Source: Thermoplasmatota archaeon
Lineage (GTDB): Archaea; Thermoplasmatota; Thermoplasmata; Thermoplasmatales; Thermoplasmataceae
Assembly (NCBI GenBank): GCA_023489435.1
Contig: JAMDCA010000020.1
Span: 1-64,000 of the forward strand
DNA length: 64,000 nucleotides
Reading direction: 5' to 3'
This document shows, piece after piece, positions 1 to 7,209 of this stretch (its first letter is position 1; each line of letters opens with the position of its first letter). The translations under genes and the position numbers were made by a program. The notes beneath the pieces were generated by a model. It was not told where the DNA came from. It searched no databases and saw only the letters and a list, made by a program, of their open reading frames with translations.

Positions 1-1
1 A

Positions 2-85
2 GGAGGTAAAGAAAGGCTTATGGTTTATCCGATGCTCCTGTGGGCAATGGCGATTTCAGGACATCTGATGAACCAGAAGGACTGA
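2..85 (+). CDS. C-terminal end of a membrane protein, possibly DUF998
   Basis: An open frame enters from the left edge and stops at TGA 83-85. Only the last 27 residues are visible; they contain a hydrophobic segment with the pattern ERLMVYPMLLW. This resembles the last membrane helix of DUF998 proteins, which often end with an ER-x3-YP-x3-W stretch, but that is from memory and on very little sequence. Most of the gene lies outside the window, so the family call is tentative. Confidence 0.4.
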   Translation, partial: GGKERLMVYPMLLWAMAISGHLMNQKD

Positions 86-540
86 GTTGATTAGGAAGAG
101 AGGGCCGGAAAATATTCCATTAAACCCCCCATATTTGCCAAGCATCATCCTGCAAATTCGGCGAATTTATTCTCCCAATGGCTTATTCTCATAATTTATT
201 TTTTCAATGCGATTATTTAGGTTGGCAAGACCACTGACGAAACGAAGCTGGGGGGCTTAAGATACTTGTTTCGGATCTCGTGATTTTGTCTATTGAAGTG
301 AAGAAAAATCAGCAAGGGTTCAGAATGCGCTGCCAAGGGAAGAGGCAGCAGAGCCTGATTTCAAAAATCATCTAATCCCACCCCTATTCGTTCCCTAATG
401 TTTCATCACTAAGTTCGTGCTCAAAAATAACATTGAGATAGTTATTAGAAATTTTGTTCTGATAGAAGCAACGCACATCGTTTCAACGTCAAGTGATTCC
501 ATTTAAAAGGTGCCGCCACATGAGATCTGTGGTTTTTGCA
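86..540. other. 455-base stretch without a recognisable gene
   Basis: No open frame of useful length, no tRNA and no clear repeat is visible. The stretch is A/T-rich and lies downstream of the minus-strand tRNA-Leu, so it may hold that gene's terminator and decayed DNA. I could not recognise any protein relic in it. Confidence 0.5.
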
Positions 541-625
541 TGCGAGGGATGGGATTCGAACCCACGAACTCCTACGAGACAGAATCTTAAGTCCTGCACA
601 GTTGGCCAGGCTTTGTTACCCTCGC
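541..625 (-). tRNA. tRNA-Leu (anticodon TAA)
   Basis: On the minus strand the sequence folds as an 85-nt class II tRNA. The acceptor arm GCGAGGG (619-625) pairs with CCCTCGC, with A73 at 541. The anticodon stem is CAGGA/TTCTG with loop CTTAAGA, so the anticodon is TAA (reads UUA). It has a long variable arm and the T-arm GTGGGTTCGAATCCCAT. CCA is not encoded. A TATA-like TATAAA lies about 15-20 bases upstream on the minus strand (near 636-642). The 5' part of this gene and its upstream flank are duplicated at 2001-2040 and 2937-3007. Confidence 0.93.
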
Positions 626-672
626 AATTAATCGGTTTATACTCCGGGAATATATTAAAAGTGCTGAAATTC
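601..672 (-). repeat. tRNA-Leu-derived repeat, copy A (parent copy)
   Basis: This is the segment of tRNA-Leu (5' half) plus promoter flank that recurs in degenerate form at 2001-2040 and 2937-3007. On the plus strand it begins GTTGGCCAGGCTTTG and continues through AATTAATCGGTTTAT and GAATATATT. It marks the left side of the pip/vapBC accessory block. Confidence 0.75.
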
Positions 673-979
673 GATGATTAACAAGAAAGTATCCTGTCTT
701 GTGAAATGAATGTGGGAGAATACATGGTTAAATTAGCTTGAGTGATTTTCGATTAATAGTTTTAAATAATCGCAAATAACCTCTGGATACGAATTTGTAT
801 GGAAACTTCGCAATAGTCTGTCGAGCCTTATCAAATAAAAGGCTAAATTTCAGTTTGCAGTCATTACAAATATGTTAGATGGTCTCTGATAAGTGTGACA
901 TGACACCTCCCACATTGGCAAATGCTAGATGGGAGCCATACGCAAAAAGTAATTATGGCTCCAAATCTTCGATATTATT
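626..979. other. 354-base stretch without a gene; holds repeat flank and an inverted repeat
   Basis: This A/T-rich stretch lies between tRNA-Leu and the aminopeptidase gene. Its left end is the promoter flank of the tRNA (part of repeat copy A) and its right end carries a perfect inverted repeat at 932-962. No further gene is visible. Confidence 0.5.
932..962 (+). promoter_or_regulatory. Perfect 9-bp inverted repeat upstream of pip
   Basis: GGAGCCATA (932-940) and its exact complement TATGGCTCC (954-962) are separated by 13 bases, ending 17 bases before the ATG at 980. This could be an operator or an mRNA hairpin affecting initiation. Function is inferred from position and symmetry only. Confidence 0.45.
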
Positions 980-1936
980 ATGACTTTGTATGGAGACATT
1001 GAGCCTTATGAAAGAGGAATGCTTGATGTTGGGGATGAAAACTCAATCTATTGGGAGGTTTCAGGCAATCCAAATGGTAAAGCTGCTTTAGTCTTGCACG
1101 GAGGTCCCGGATCAGGGTCGAGTCCCTGGTGGAGGAGGCTCTTTAATCCAACCAAGTACAAAATTATTCTATTCGATCAAAGGGGTTGTGGTAAAAGCAC
1201 ACCCAGTACTTCCAATCCAGGGTATGATTTCTCAAAAAACACTACGCATCATCTAATCAGTGATATTGAGGCCTTGCGTAAGCATCTGAATGTGGATAAA
1301 TGGTTAATACTCGGGGGCTCTTGGGGTTGCACTCTCGGCCTAGCATATTCGAAATCATATCCAGAAACAGTGACACAAATGATATTCTTTGGAGTAACAA
1401 CTGGCAGGCACTCTGAATTTGACTGGACATTTCGAGGTGGTAACAGGATATTTTTCCCAGAACAATGGGACCACTTGATGAAGGCCCTGCCTTCAGACAG
1501 GCCGGAAAGTGATATTCTCGATTTGCTTTATGAAGTATTGAATAAAGGAAATCCTTCGAACATCGCCTCCCTTGCGAGATCCCTGTGTCTATGGGAATCA
1601 ACAACGGCTGATTGGCCACCAGTTTACACCCTTCAGAAAAGGTTTGAGGATTCATCTTACGCGATTACATTTGCAAGGCTGGGAACACATTATGCAAAAC
1701 ACTACGGTTGGTTGAAAGATGGTGAACTCCTCAACGAAGGGGGATACTTGGATAATATTCAAGGCATATTGATAAACGGGAGATATGATTTCCAGGCACC
1801 ACTTGAAAATGCCTGGATACTTCACACAAAGTGGAGATGTAGTGAACTAATTGTGGTAGATGACTCAGGGCATTCTCCAAGTGCAACAATTGAAAATGAG
1901 ATAGTTAAGGCAACTGACAAATTTTCAACTTTATGA
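980..1936 (+). CDS. pip: Prolyl aminopeptidase (proline iminopeptidase), alpha/beta hydrolase
   Basis: Family S33 enzyme that releases N-terminal proline from peptides in the cytosol. The 318-residue protein has the usual length. Visible motifs are HGGPGSG (40-46, oxyanion loop), DQRGCGKSTP (66-75) and the nucleophile elbow GGSWG with Ser114. The likely triad is completed by Asp270 (NGRYD) and His298 (DSGHSPS). The sequence looks like the bacterial-type Pip rather than the tricorn-interacting factor F1 of Thermoplasma, which is an impression rather than a tested result. It stands alone between two tRNA-Leu-derived repeats (601-672 and 2001-2040), which suggests it arrived with an inserted segment. 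The ATG at 980 directly precedes conserved sequence. Confidence 0.88.
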   Translation: MTLYGDIEPYERGMLDVGDENSIYWEVSGNPNGKAALVLHGGPGSGSSPWWRRLFNPTKYKIILFDQRGCGKSTPSTSNPGYDFSKNTTHHLISDIEALRKHLNVDKWLILGGSWGCTLGLAYSKSYPETVTQMIFFGVTTGRHSEFDWTFRGGNRIFFPEQWDHLMKALPSDRPESDILDLLYEVLNKGNPSNIASLARSLCLWESTTADWPPVYTLQKRFEDSSYAITFARLGTHYAKHYGWLKDGELLNEGGYLDNIQGILINGRYDFQAPLENAWILHTKWRCSELIVVDDSGHSPSATIENEIVKATDKFSTL

Positions 1937-2000
1937 TCCAGCTCGCATCCTGAATTTGTTGCGCACCACAGTGAGGGCATTTTTCTCTCTAAGAGGAAAA

Positions 2001-2040
2001 GTTGGCCAGGCTTTGCTACAGTCACAATTAATCCGTTGAT
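2001..2040 (-). repeat. tRNA-Leu-derived repeat, copy B
   Basis: About 34 of 40 bases match 601-640 with no gaps: GTTGGCCAGGCTTTG is exact, followed by close matches through CAATTAATC. In tRNA orientation this is the 5' half plus promoter flank; the anticodon and 3' half are absent, so it is not a functional tRNA. It separates pip from vapBC. Confidence 0.72.
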
Positions 2041-2199
2041 ATATAAATAATGAATGATTATTCATAGCAAAAGAATATCACATTCTCTTATGGGCGAAAT
2101 GCGCATCAAATCGCTAGCAGAATACATTTAACGCCAATCCAAAGGGTTTAAAAGGGAAACAATTAATAGCTAACCTTGCTTGGCTAAGGGTGAACTAGT

Positions 2200-2460
2200 T
2201 TGACTTTGAAATTGAAAGTTGGAAAGAAGGGCTACATCATTCTTCCTAAAGCATTAAGAGAAGCCGTTGGAATCGAAGAGGGTGATGATCTCACAGTAAG
2301 CTTAAGTGATGCGATAATTCTTACACCCGCGAAGAAATTTGACAGAGCAGCATTTGAAAAGATGGCCAAACAACACAAGGAATCTATACTTTCAGTAAAG
2401 GGGGCTAAATATCCTGAACCGGGTGAAGCCAAGGAATACTCGTTGGAGGATGAGTTTTGA
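2200..2460 (+). CDS. vapB: AbrB/SpoVT-type antitoxin (VapB-like)
   Basis: An 86-residue protein with an N-terminal swapped-hairpin DNA-binding domain (about 3-45: KVGKKGYIILPKALREAVGI, then EGDDLTV). This is followed by a tail of about 40 residues that probably wraps the toxin. The start is TTG at 2200, preceded by AAGGGTGA. Its stop overlaps the start of the PIN-domain toxin gene, the usual arrangement of a VapBC operon in which the antitoxin binds the toxin and represses its own promoter. Confidence 0.85.
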   Translation: MTLKLKVGKKGYIILPKALREAVGIEEGDDLTVSLSDAIILTPAKKFDRAAFEKMAKQHKESILSVKGAKYPEPGEAKEYSLEDEF

Positions 2461-2855
2461 CCAGCGTATTCATAGACACAAATTTCTTTATTTATATGAA
2501 TACACCAGTCAAGAACCTTGACAGTTTTATTGATTACTATGAGAAGGAACTTTCCAACAACAGGACATTCACCAATCTGATAGTCCTGGATGAGCTTATT
2601 TACATATCCGGTAATAAATATTCTATCCCGACAGAGGTGACTCTAGAATTTATTGACTCCATGATACTCCCATTCACATCTATTCTTCCACTTGAAGAAG
2701 GCGACTATCTGATTATGAAGGACATCCTGAAGTATTGTCGTAAACCAAGCGATGCACTGATCGCTTCCTCCATGAAGCGTGCCTCCATCACAGAGCTTAT
2801 TAGTGAAGACAAAGACTTTGACAGAGTTCCTGGAATCAACAGGAAATGGTTGTAA
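2457..2855 (+). CDS. vapC: PIN-domain ribonuclease toxin (VapC-like)
   Basis: A 132-residue PIN-domain protein, predicted Mg-dependent endoribonuclease of a type II toxin-antitoxin pair. Acidic active-site candidates are visible in order: Asp7 (FIDTN), Glu46 (LDELIYI), Asp99 (KPSDALIAS) and Asp118/Asp120 (SEDKDFD). Start is TTG at 2457, overlapping the antitoxin stop (TTGA), so the pair is translationally coupled. The pair lies between tRNA-derived repeats B and C, as expected for a mobile or addiction module. Confidence 0.87.
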   Translation: MTSVFIDTNFFIYMNTPVKNLDSFIDYYEKELSNNRTFTNLIVLDELIYISGNKYSIPTEVTLEFIDSMILPFTSILPLEEGDYLIMKDILKYCRKPSDALIASSMKRASITELISEDKDFDRVPGINRKWL

Positions 2856-2936
2856 AACTGAGATATTTTTCCTGTTCCAACGTTTCTCAAACCATTGAAT
2901 AATGTTGGCGGGGCAGTCATTCATTAGTATTGCGCA

Positions 2937-3007
2937 GTTAGCCAGGATTTTGTCCCTGAAAATCAATCGGTTTATGCTTAGAGAATATATTCAAAGGGCT
3001 AAAATTT
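2937..3007 (-). repeat. tRNA-Leu-derived repeat, copy C
   Basis: Aligns with 601-672 with one small gap: GTTAGCCAGG, then CAATCGGTTTAT, GAATATATT and GGGCTAAAAT against GTTGGCCAGG, TAATCGGTTTAT, GAATATATT and GTGCTGAAAT. It retains more of the upstream flank than copy B but has lost most acceptor-stem identity. It lies just after vapC and closes the three-copy series. Confidence 0.65.
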
Positions 3008-3082
3008 GAGTAAGGGGGGGAGTGTCCGTTTTTGAGGATCGAATGGATGCGAATATCGGAATGACGAAACATGAAAAATTTT

Positions 3083-3113
3083 CTTGTAATATGCTTATAT
3101 GCTATATTGCAAG
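3083..3113. repeat. Inverted repeat between convergent vapC and the TrmB-type gene
   Basis: CTTGTAATAT (3083-3092) and ATATTGCAAG (3104-3113) are complementary except for one G-T pair, with an 11-base A/T-rich spacer. It could be a bidirectional terminator or part of an element end; the sequence does not decide. Confidence 0.4.
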
Positions 3114-3214
3114 TTAAGCAGAGAATTTTTAAGGAGATGTGTGAATAGTCAATCCCTCTGCTTTTCCAAATGATATGCCTTGCACTTTTGCCTGGAGGGC
3201 AAGAATTATAAAAT

Positions 3215-4024
3215 CTATGGGCTGAAACAGCACAAGGGGTTATCGAAGTACGCCTCTGACATCTGAATTAAAACACGATCCCTTGTAAGTATTGCGGACA
3301 TTCCATTGCTGGAATTCATACCAGAGACAGTCAAGAGTCGCCCATCAGCCAACAGCAACCATGTATCGCAACATTGGGGTGACAATACAGACAAGTTGAA
3401 ATTCCTGCTACTATCTTCGGTTAGTTTATCAAATCCATTTTGGGGCATTGCTATTTTTATTTTGGCTCCCCGCAGTTTTGCTTCAAGAAGTTGTTCACGG
3501 ATAGTGGTGAACTTGCTGAAATCTGGCAGGATAATCATTATTTCATGCTTTGCCGAAAGAAGCATTTCCTTCATTTTCGAGATTATGTTCTTTGTTCCTT
3601 TCACTACATACGCTATTTCGATTCCATTATCCTCCGTGTGGTTCCCATTCATTTTCGTCCACACTTCCTGAAGTTGAGCCTCAATATTTTCACCGATCTT
3701 GAGACCATTTTCATACCTGTTTCTCAAAACCGACTTCAGTTCTGCAATAAATGGTGCGGGGGCAGTAGCCCGGTAGGTTTTGGGCACACCATACTGCACC
3801 TCAATCATGTTCAATTTTAGTGCATTTTCTATTACACCGTAAACCTTCGAGTCCGGGATACCAGTGATTTCGCACAACCTCGATGCAGACACCCCCGGTT
3901 CCAAAAGCAAAGCAAGGTAGATTCTCCCCTCATTCAGGGGAATTTTTACTTCCAGCATCTGCGGAAGGATATTCTGAACCAGTTTACGGTAACTAATGAC
4001 CTCTAATTCATCCGTTTTTTTCAC
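3215..4024 (-). CDS. TrmB-family transcriptional regulator with Cys pairs, possibly arsenic-responsive
   Basis: A 269-residue regulator. Residues about 25-95 form a TrmB-type winged helix (EGRIYLALLLEPGVSASRLC..TGIPDSKVYGVI). Residues about 110-269 resemble the TrmB/phospholipase-D-like effector domain. Two adjacent-cysteine pairs, Cys218-Cys219 (PQCCD) and Cys265-Cys266 (LCCFSP, five residues from the end), lie in the effector half and could bind a soft metalloid such as As(III). The gene is divergent from arsM across 78 bases, which suggests local control of arsM. Family assignment is firm; the ligand is inference. Confidence 0.75.
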   Translation of the reverse strand: MKKTDELEVISYRKLVQNILPQMLEVKIPLNEGRIYLALLLEPGVSASRLCEITGIPDSKVYGVIENALKLNMIEVQYGVPKTYRATAPAPFIAELKSVLRNRYENGLKIGENIEAQLQEVWTKMNGNHTEDNGIEIAYVVKGTKNIISKMKEMLLSAKHEIMIILPDFSKFTTIREQLLEAKLRGAKIKIAMPQNGFDKLTEDSSRNFNLSVLSPQCCDTWLLLADGRLLTVSGMNSSNGMSAILTRDRVLIQMSEAYFDNPLCCFSP

Positions 4025-4102
4025 TTTAACTCATCTCTACTTATAGTATTAGTAAGAGAATCAATATATATATAATTACTACTACTTTGAGTAAGTGGTA
4101 CT
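4025..4102. promoter_or_regulatory. Divergent promoter region of the TrmB-type gene and arsM
   Basis: The 78 bases contain an A/T run (about 4062-4076, ATATATATAATTA) about 27-40 bases before the arsM ATG. On the other strand a TACTAATACTATAAG stretch lies about 25 bases before the regulator start, so both transcripts may be leaderless. Several AGTA/TACT tetramers are repeated here and could be regulator half-sites. Confidence 0.5.
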
Positions 4103-4909
4103 ATGACAGAGAATCTAAAACAAGCCGTCATAAAAAGATATTCAGAAAGGATAAAGGCAAAATCAAGCTGTTGTGGCGAGTCAGCTGGCTGTTCTTCAGG
4201 ATCAGGTTCCCAAAAACAGGTGGAAGCATCTGAAAGCAGTTGCTGCGCGGGCTCCTCTTGCACGTCAGACGTGCAATATGGTGAGTTGAAAGACAAACTG
4301 GGGGATGTCAGCGGGCAGTCGTTTGGGTGTGGTAACCCTATAGGCCAATCCTCAGTTATGATTGGGGATACTGTAGTTGATTTGGGATCTGGTGCTGGAC
4401 TTGACTGTATAAGAGCGGTTTCCAGGGTTGGTGCTACTGGTAAGGTTGTGGGTGTAGACATGTCTGAAGAGATGATTGCCAAAGCTACTCAAAATGTAAG
4501 AAAAATGGGATTAGATGAACAGGTTTCTTTTGTTAAAGGAGATATTGAAGATATTCCCCTAACAGACAATTTTGCTACACTTGTAATCAGCAATTGCGTC
4601 CTTGCACTGGCGCCAAACAAGCAAAAAGTATTCAACGAGGTTTACAGGATTCTAAAACCGGGGGGTAGGTTCATAATCTCAGATGTAGTGAGTGCAGAAA
4701 ACATTCCACAAGAGATGAAGGATGATGTAGAATTGTTTTCAAACTGCATTTCAGGGGCGTCTCAGGTGGATGAATACTATAAGGCTATTCTGGCTGCAGG
4801 TTTTACCAATGTTGAAGAGCTGGAAAGACAAAACTACGGTTCTCTTGATGCCGGTGGAGTGGGCATAAGTTTGTTCAGCATAACCGTCATGGGGTACAAG
4901 TACACGTAG
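4103..4909 (+). CDS. arsM: Arsenite S-adenosylmethionine methyltransferase
   Basis: Cytosolic SAM-dependent enzyme that methylates As(III). The 268-residue protein has the Rossmann motif VVDLGSGAGLDC (91-102), and the three catalytic-type cysteines of ArsM are recognisable: Cys76 (SFGCGNP), Cys165 (SNCVL) and Cys215 (FSNCISGA). The N-terminus adds further cysteines (23, 24, 30, 47, 48, 53) in a Ser/Gly/Cys-rich stretch, as in several archaeal and bacterial ArsM proteins; these may deliver or sense arsenic. It is divergent from a Cys-pair TrmB regulator, which supports an arsenic-detoxification unit. No arsenite pump is visible in the window. Confidence 0.88.
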   Translation: MTENLKQAVIKRYSERIKAKSSCCGESAGCSSGSGSQKQVEASESSCCAGSSCTSDVQYGELKDKLGDVSGQSFGCGNPIGQSSVMIGDTVVDLGSGAGLDCIRAVSRVGATGKVVGVDMSEEMIAKATQNVRKMGLDEQVSFVKGDIEDIPLTDNFATLVISNCVLALAPNKQKVFNEVYRILKPGGRFIISDVVSAENIPQEMKDDVELFSNCISGASQVDEYYKAILAAGFTNVEELERQNYGSLDAGGVGISLFSITVMGYKYT

Positions 4910-4964
4910 TCTCAGCCTATTGTCGGAACGAGAAATGCAACAAAAATAAAGGTGTAAATAATGT

Positions 4965-5849
4965 TTATTTGTAAACTCCAACAGAGTGGCTCTCTGGCAG
5001 GAAAGTGTAAAGCTTTTGCATTTTTTCATCAAAGGTCAGGGTGTGGCTTCCATATTCTGTTCGAATTTCTTGTACCTTTTCAAGAGTTTTTCCGTTGAAA
5101 ACCTGCACTACACCAGGTTCACCAATGCTGCAATAAACAAGGTCTTGCTTCCTGTTATACCAGAGGACATCCGGAGCCCCTTCCAATTTAGCCTTTTGGC
5201 CAATTTTCATTTCCTTTAAATCGATGGTAACTAGAGTGGCGTCGTCACATGCAACAAAAGCGGTCTTGCCTTCAATAACAAGTCCATGGGGGCCCTTTTG
5301 ATCAACGTCGAAGAATCTGGTCTTTTTGAAGTCCTTCGCGGATATAAATTCCAGACCTGGAGGGTCCATTATGTTGACAATGTACTCGTCACTTTCTTTC
5401 CTGTAGGTGCTCCATCTTGGTCTTCCGCTGAGGTGAACAGAAGCAATTATTTCACCAGTTTTCTGGTTGTGAAATCTTGCCTGGTTGTCACCGACATCAG
5501 CAGTCATGAGAATCTCCCTTGCACCGTCAACTGCTAATCCATTGGGTTTCTTCCCGGTTTTAAATTTCCTGACTGCTTCCAGGGAAACAGGGTCTATAGC
5601 AAGAATGTGCCCTTCAGCTCTTGAGGCTGCAAAGATTTTTTTCGTAACCGGATCAAACACAACCCCGCTTCCGCCAGCACAGTCAGGTATGGTTTTTATC
5701 CACTTGTCTTCTTTGCCGTCAAGCACTTCAACAGTTCCGGAACTGGTATGTGCCACAAAGACTCTGCCGGACGTCTGATCAACATCGGCATGGTCGAACT
5801 CGCATTCATTCTCCTCTGGAAGTTCCTTTCTTATTTTAAAATTCAGCAA
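4965..5849 (-). CDS. YncE/NHL-like beta-propeller protein
   Basis: A 294-residue protein made of repeated blades of about 40 residues (for example GRVFVAHTSSGTVEVLD, KKIFAASRAEGHILAIDP, KTAFVACDDATLVTIDL), typical of the YVTN/YncE seven-bladed propeller. No signal peptide is seen, so it is probably cytosolic. Start is TTG at 5849. It follows the ChrB-domain gene by 31 bases on the same strand and is probably cotranscribed. Function is unknown; a role in metal or redox stress is suggested only by its partner. Confidence 0.72.
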   Translation of the reverse strand: MLNFKIRKELPEENECEFDHADVDQTSGRVFVAHTSSGTVEVLDGKEDKWIKTIPDCAGGSGVVFDPVTKKIFAASRAEGHILAIDPVSLEAVRKFKTGKKPNGLAVDGAREILMTADVGDNQARFHNQKTGEIIASVHLSGRPRWSTYRKESDEYIVNIMDPPGLEFISAKDFKKTRFFDVDQKGPHGLVIEGKTAFVACDDATLVTIDLKEMKIGQKAKLEGAPDVLWYNRKQDLVYCSIGEPGVVQVFNGKTLEKVQEIRTEYGSHTLTFDEKMQKLYTFLPESHSVGVYK

Positions 5850-5880
5850 CAGTATCTTTTCCCTTCAAGTTAACGAGATT

Positions 5881-6348
5881 TCACTTCTTGGTATGTTCGA
5901 GTTTTGCCTTTCCTTCCATTTTACCTTTGACATAAGCGTACATGGCATCGTAGAAAGGAAACTGTAATTTCATGTTCTCGTGGTCATCCTCTGCAATTTC
6001 TCTGAATCCAAGGGCTGCAGCTTCCAGTCCTGCTGACTCAGGAGGGGCATCTGGCATGTTTGCATCAGCTCCCCTTACAATCCTGGCAAATTCAAGAAGG
6101 GCTGCGTCTTTGAGGTTATATTTCTTTATGACGGCATCAAAGCTCACGTATTCTTTTCCATTTTCTTCATAATGGAACAATTCTGCCCCAGGTGTGTCAA
6201 ATGCAATGGCATTTTCTTTCTTAGCTGTTTCTAATACTTTTTCTTTCGGCACAAAAAGAAATACCGGATCTTTATCCACAAATCTTGAGATTACCCAAGG
6301 GCAAGCAATTCTGTCAACCTTGGCCTTTTCTCTAGTTACCCACTTCAT
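5881..6348 (-). CDS. ChrB-domain (chromate resistance-type) protein
   Basis: Matches the C-terminal domain of ChrB: the opening MKWVTREKAKVDRIACPWVI, then FLFVPKEKV, FDTPGAELFHY, FDAVIKKY, ARIVRGAD and EDDHENM are the conserved blocks. In bacteria ChrB is linked to chromate resistance, with the C-terminal domain implicated in chromate reduction or sensing. I chose ATG 6348 because the conserved domain begins there; an in-frame start 18 bases upstream adds only MLAVIL. No ChrA transporter is present, so the substrate here is open. Confidence 0.78.
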   Translation of the reverse strand: MKWVTREKAKVDRIACPWVISRFVDKDPVFLFVPKEKVLETAKKENAIAFDTPGAELFHYEENGKEYVSFDAVIKKYNLKDAALLEFARIVRGADANMPDAPPESAGLEAAALGFREIAEDDHENMKLQFPFYDAMYAYVKGKMEGKAKLEHTKK

Positions 6349-6609
6349 CAGAATCACTGCCAACATTTTTCTTTTTAATAAAATACTTTGTGTATTCCGG
6401 AAACACTACAAAATTCTACAGGAAAAGTTAAGCATGAAAGCGGTTGCTCTGTGAATCTAATTTCAAAATCTGTGGCCCGGTGGAAAACTAAGCTATCGCG
6501 TACTTATAATTATGAGGTTTTCACTTATTTATCCATCAGATGGAGATTCGCAACTCCACAATGGGCACGTTTCACGGATAGGGTTGCACTCCCGGGGAGC
6601 ATTGATGCT

Positions 6610-7152
6610 ATGTCTGCAGAGCAGCAAGGGAGAAAGAGTGGGTTGCATAACGCTTTATTCTATGGGATATCGCTAATGCTCTCGCTCATAATCATCGTGG
6701 TTTCAACCGCAGTTTTCCTGGTATTTATATATCTGGAAGGCAGTGTGCCAGATAGTTTCTTCCTCCTCTATCTTGGGGTTTTGGCAACCAATCTGGCGGT
6801 CTCCGTGGTTTCCACCAGGCAGCTCATAGCGTTGATCCCGGCTCTATCTCTTCTGAATAAAACTTCTGAAGTCGAATATCCTCCCGGAAAGAAGAGTGGA
6901 ACCGCAATCTATAGCCCGGCCCCCATAGCTTACAATGATGAGAGATATTTCACAGAGGCTGAAATAGAAATCATAGAACTCCTCAGGAAAAACAATAACA
7001 GATTGCTGCAGAGCAGGCTAGTTTCATCTGTTGGAGCCTCCAAGGCGACCGTATCCAGAGTTATCTCTTCTCTGGAAAGCAAAGGGGTAATAGTAAAGCT
7101 GAGAAAGGGCGTAACCAACGAGATAATTCTTTCAGAAACCAATTTCAAATAG
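6610..7152 (+). CDS. Membrane-anchored winged-helix transcriptional regulator
   Basis: A 180-residue protein. Two hydrophobic segments (about 17-45 and 50-75, LSLIIIVVSTAVFLVFIYL and FFLLYLGVLATNLAVSVV) anchor it in the membrane. A linker then leads to a C-terminal winged helix (about 115-175: LTEAEIEIIELLRK-like helix, VSSVGASKATVSRVISSLESKG). I place the start at ATG 6610 because the in-frame sequence upstream lacks protein-like character and GGGGAG lies before it. It precedes a SHOCT protein and a blue copper protein, and a perfect palindrome sits immediately downstream at 7157-7172, suggesting it controls that pair. Specific ligand unknown. Confidence 0.7.
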   Translation: MSAEQQGRKSGLHNALFYGISLMLSLIIIVVSTAVFLVFIYLEGSVPDSFFLLYLGVLATNLAVSVVSTRQLIALIPALSLLNKTSEVEYPPGKKSGTAIYSPAPIAYNDERYFTEAEIEIIELLRKNNNRLLQSRLVSSVGASKATVSRVISSLESKGVIVKLRKGVTNEIILSETNFK

Positions 7153-7156
7153 TTTC

Positions 7157-7195
7157 CTGAAACATGTTTCAGCCATTGGTTAAGAACTGTTTCAG
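7157..7195. promoter_or_regulatory. Perfect 16-bp palindrome with extra half-site (candidate operator)
   Basis: CTGAAACATGTTTCAG at 7157-7172 is its own reverse complement over all 16 bases. A second TGTTTCAG half lies at 7188-7195, and GGAAACATG (7204-7212) overlaps the start codon of the next gene in the opposite half-site orientation. The array lies in the 57-base gap between the regulator and the SHOCT/cupredoxin genes, overlapping the region where the promoter is expected. Confidence 0.65.
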
Positions 7196-7209
7196 CATTT
7201 ATTGGAAAC

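Noticed and set aside
2001-2040. Second tRNA gene
   Set aside because: Only the 5' half matches; anticodon arm, T arm and 3' acceptor strand are missing.
6388-6609. Upstream extension of the membrane winged-helix protein
   Set aside because: The added 74 residues look like translated intergenic DNA, while ATG 6610 has a plausible ribosome-binding site and starts just before the first membrane helix.
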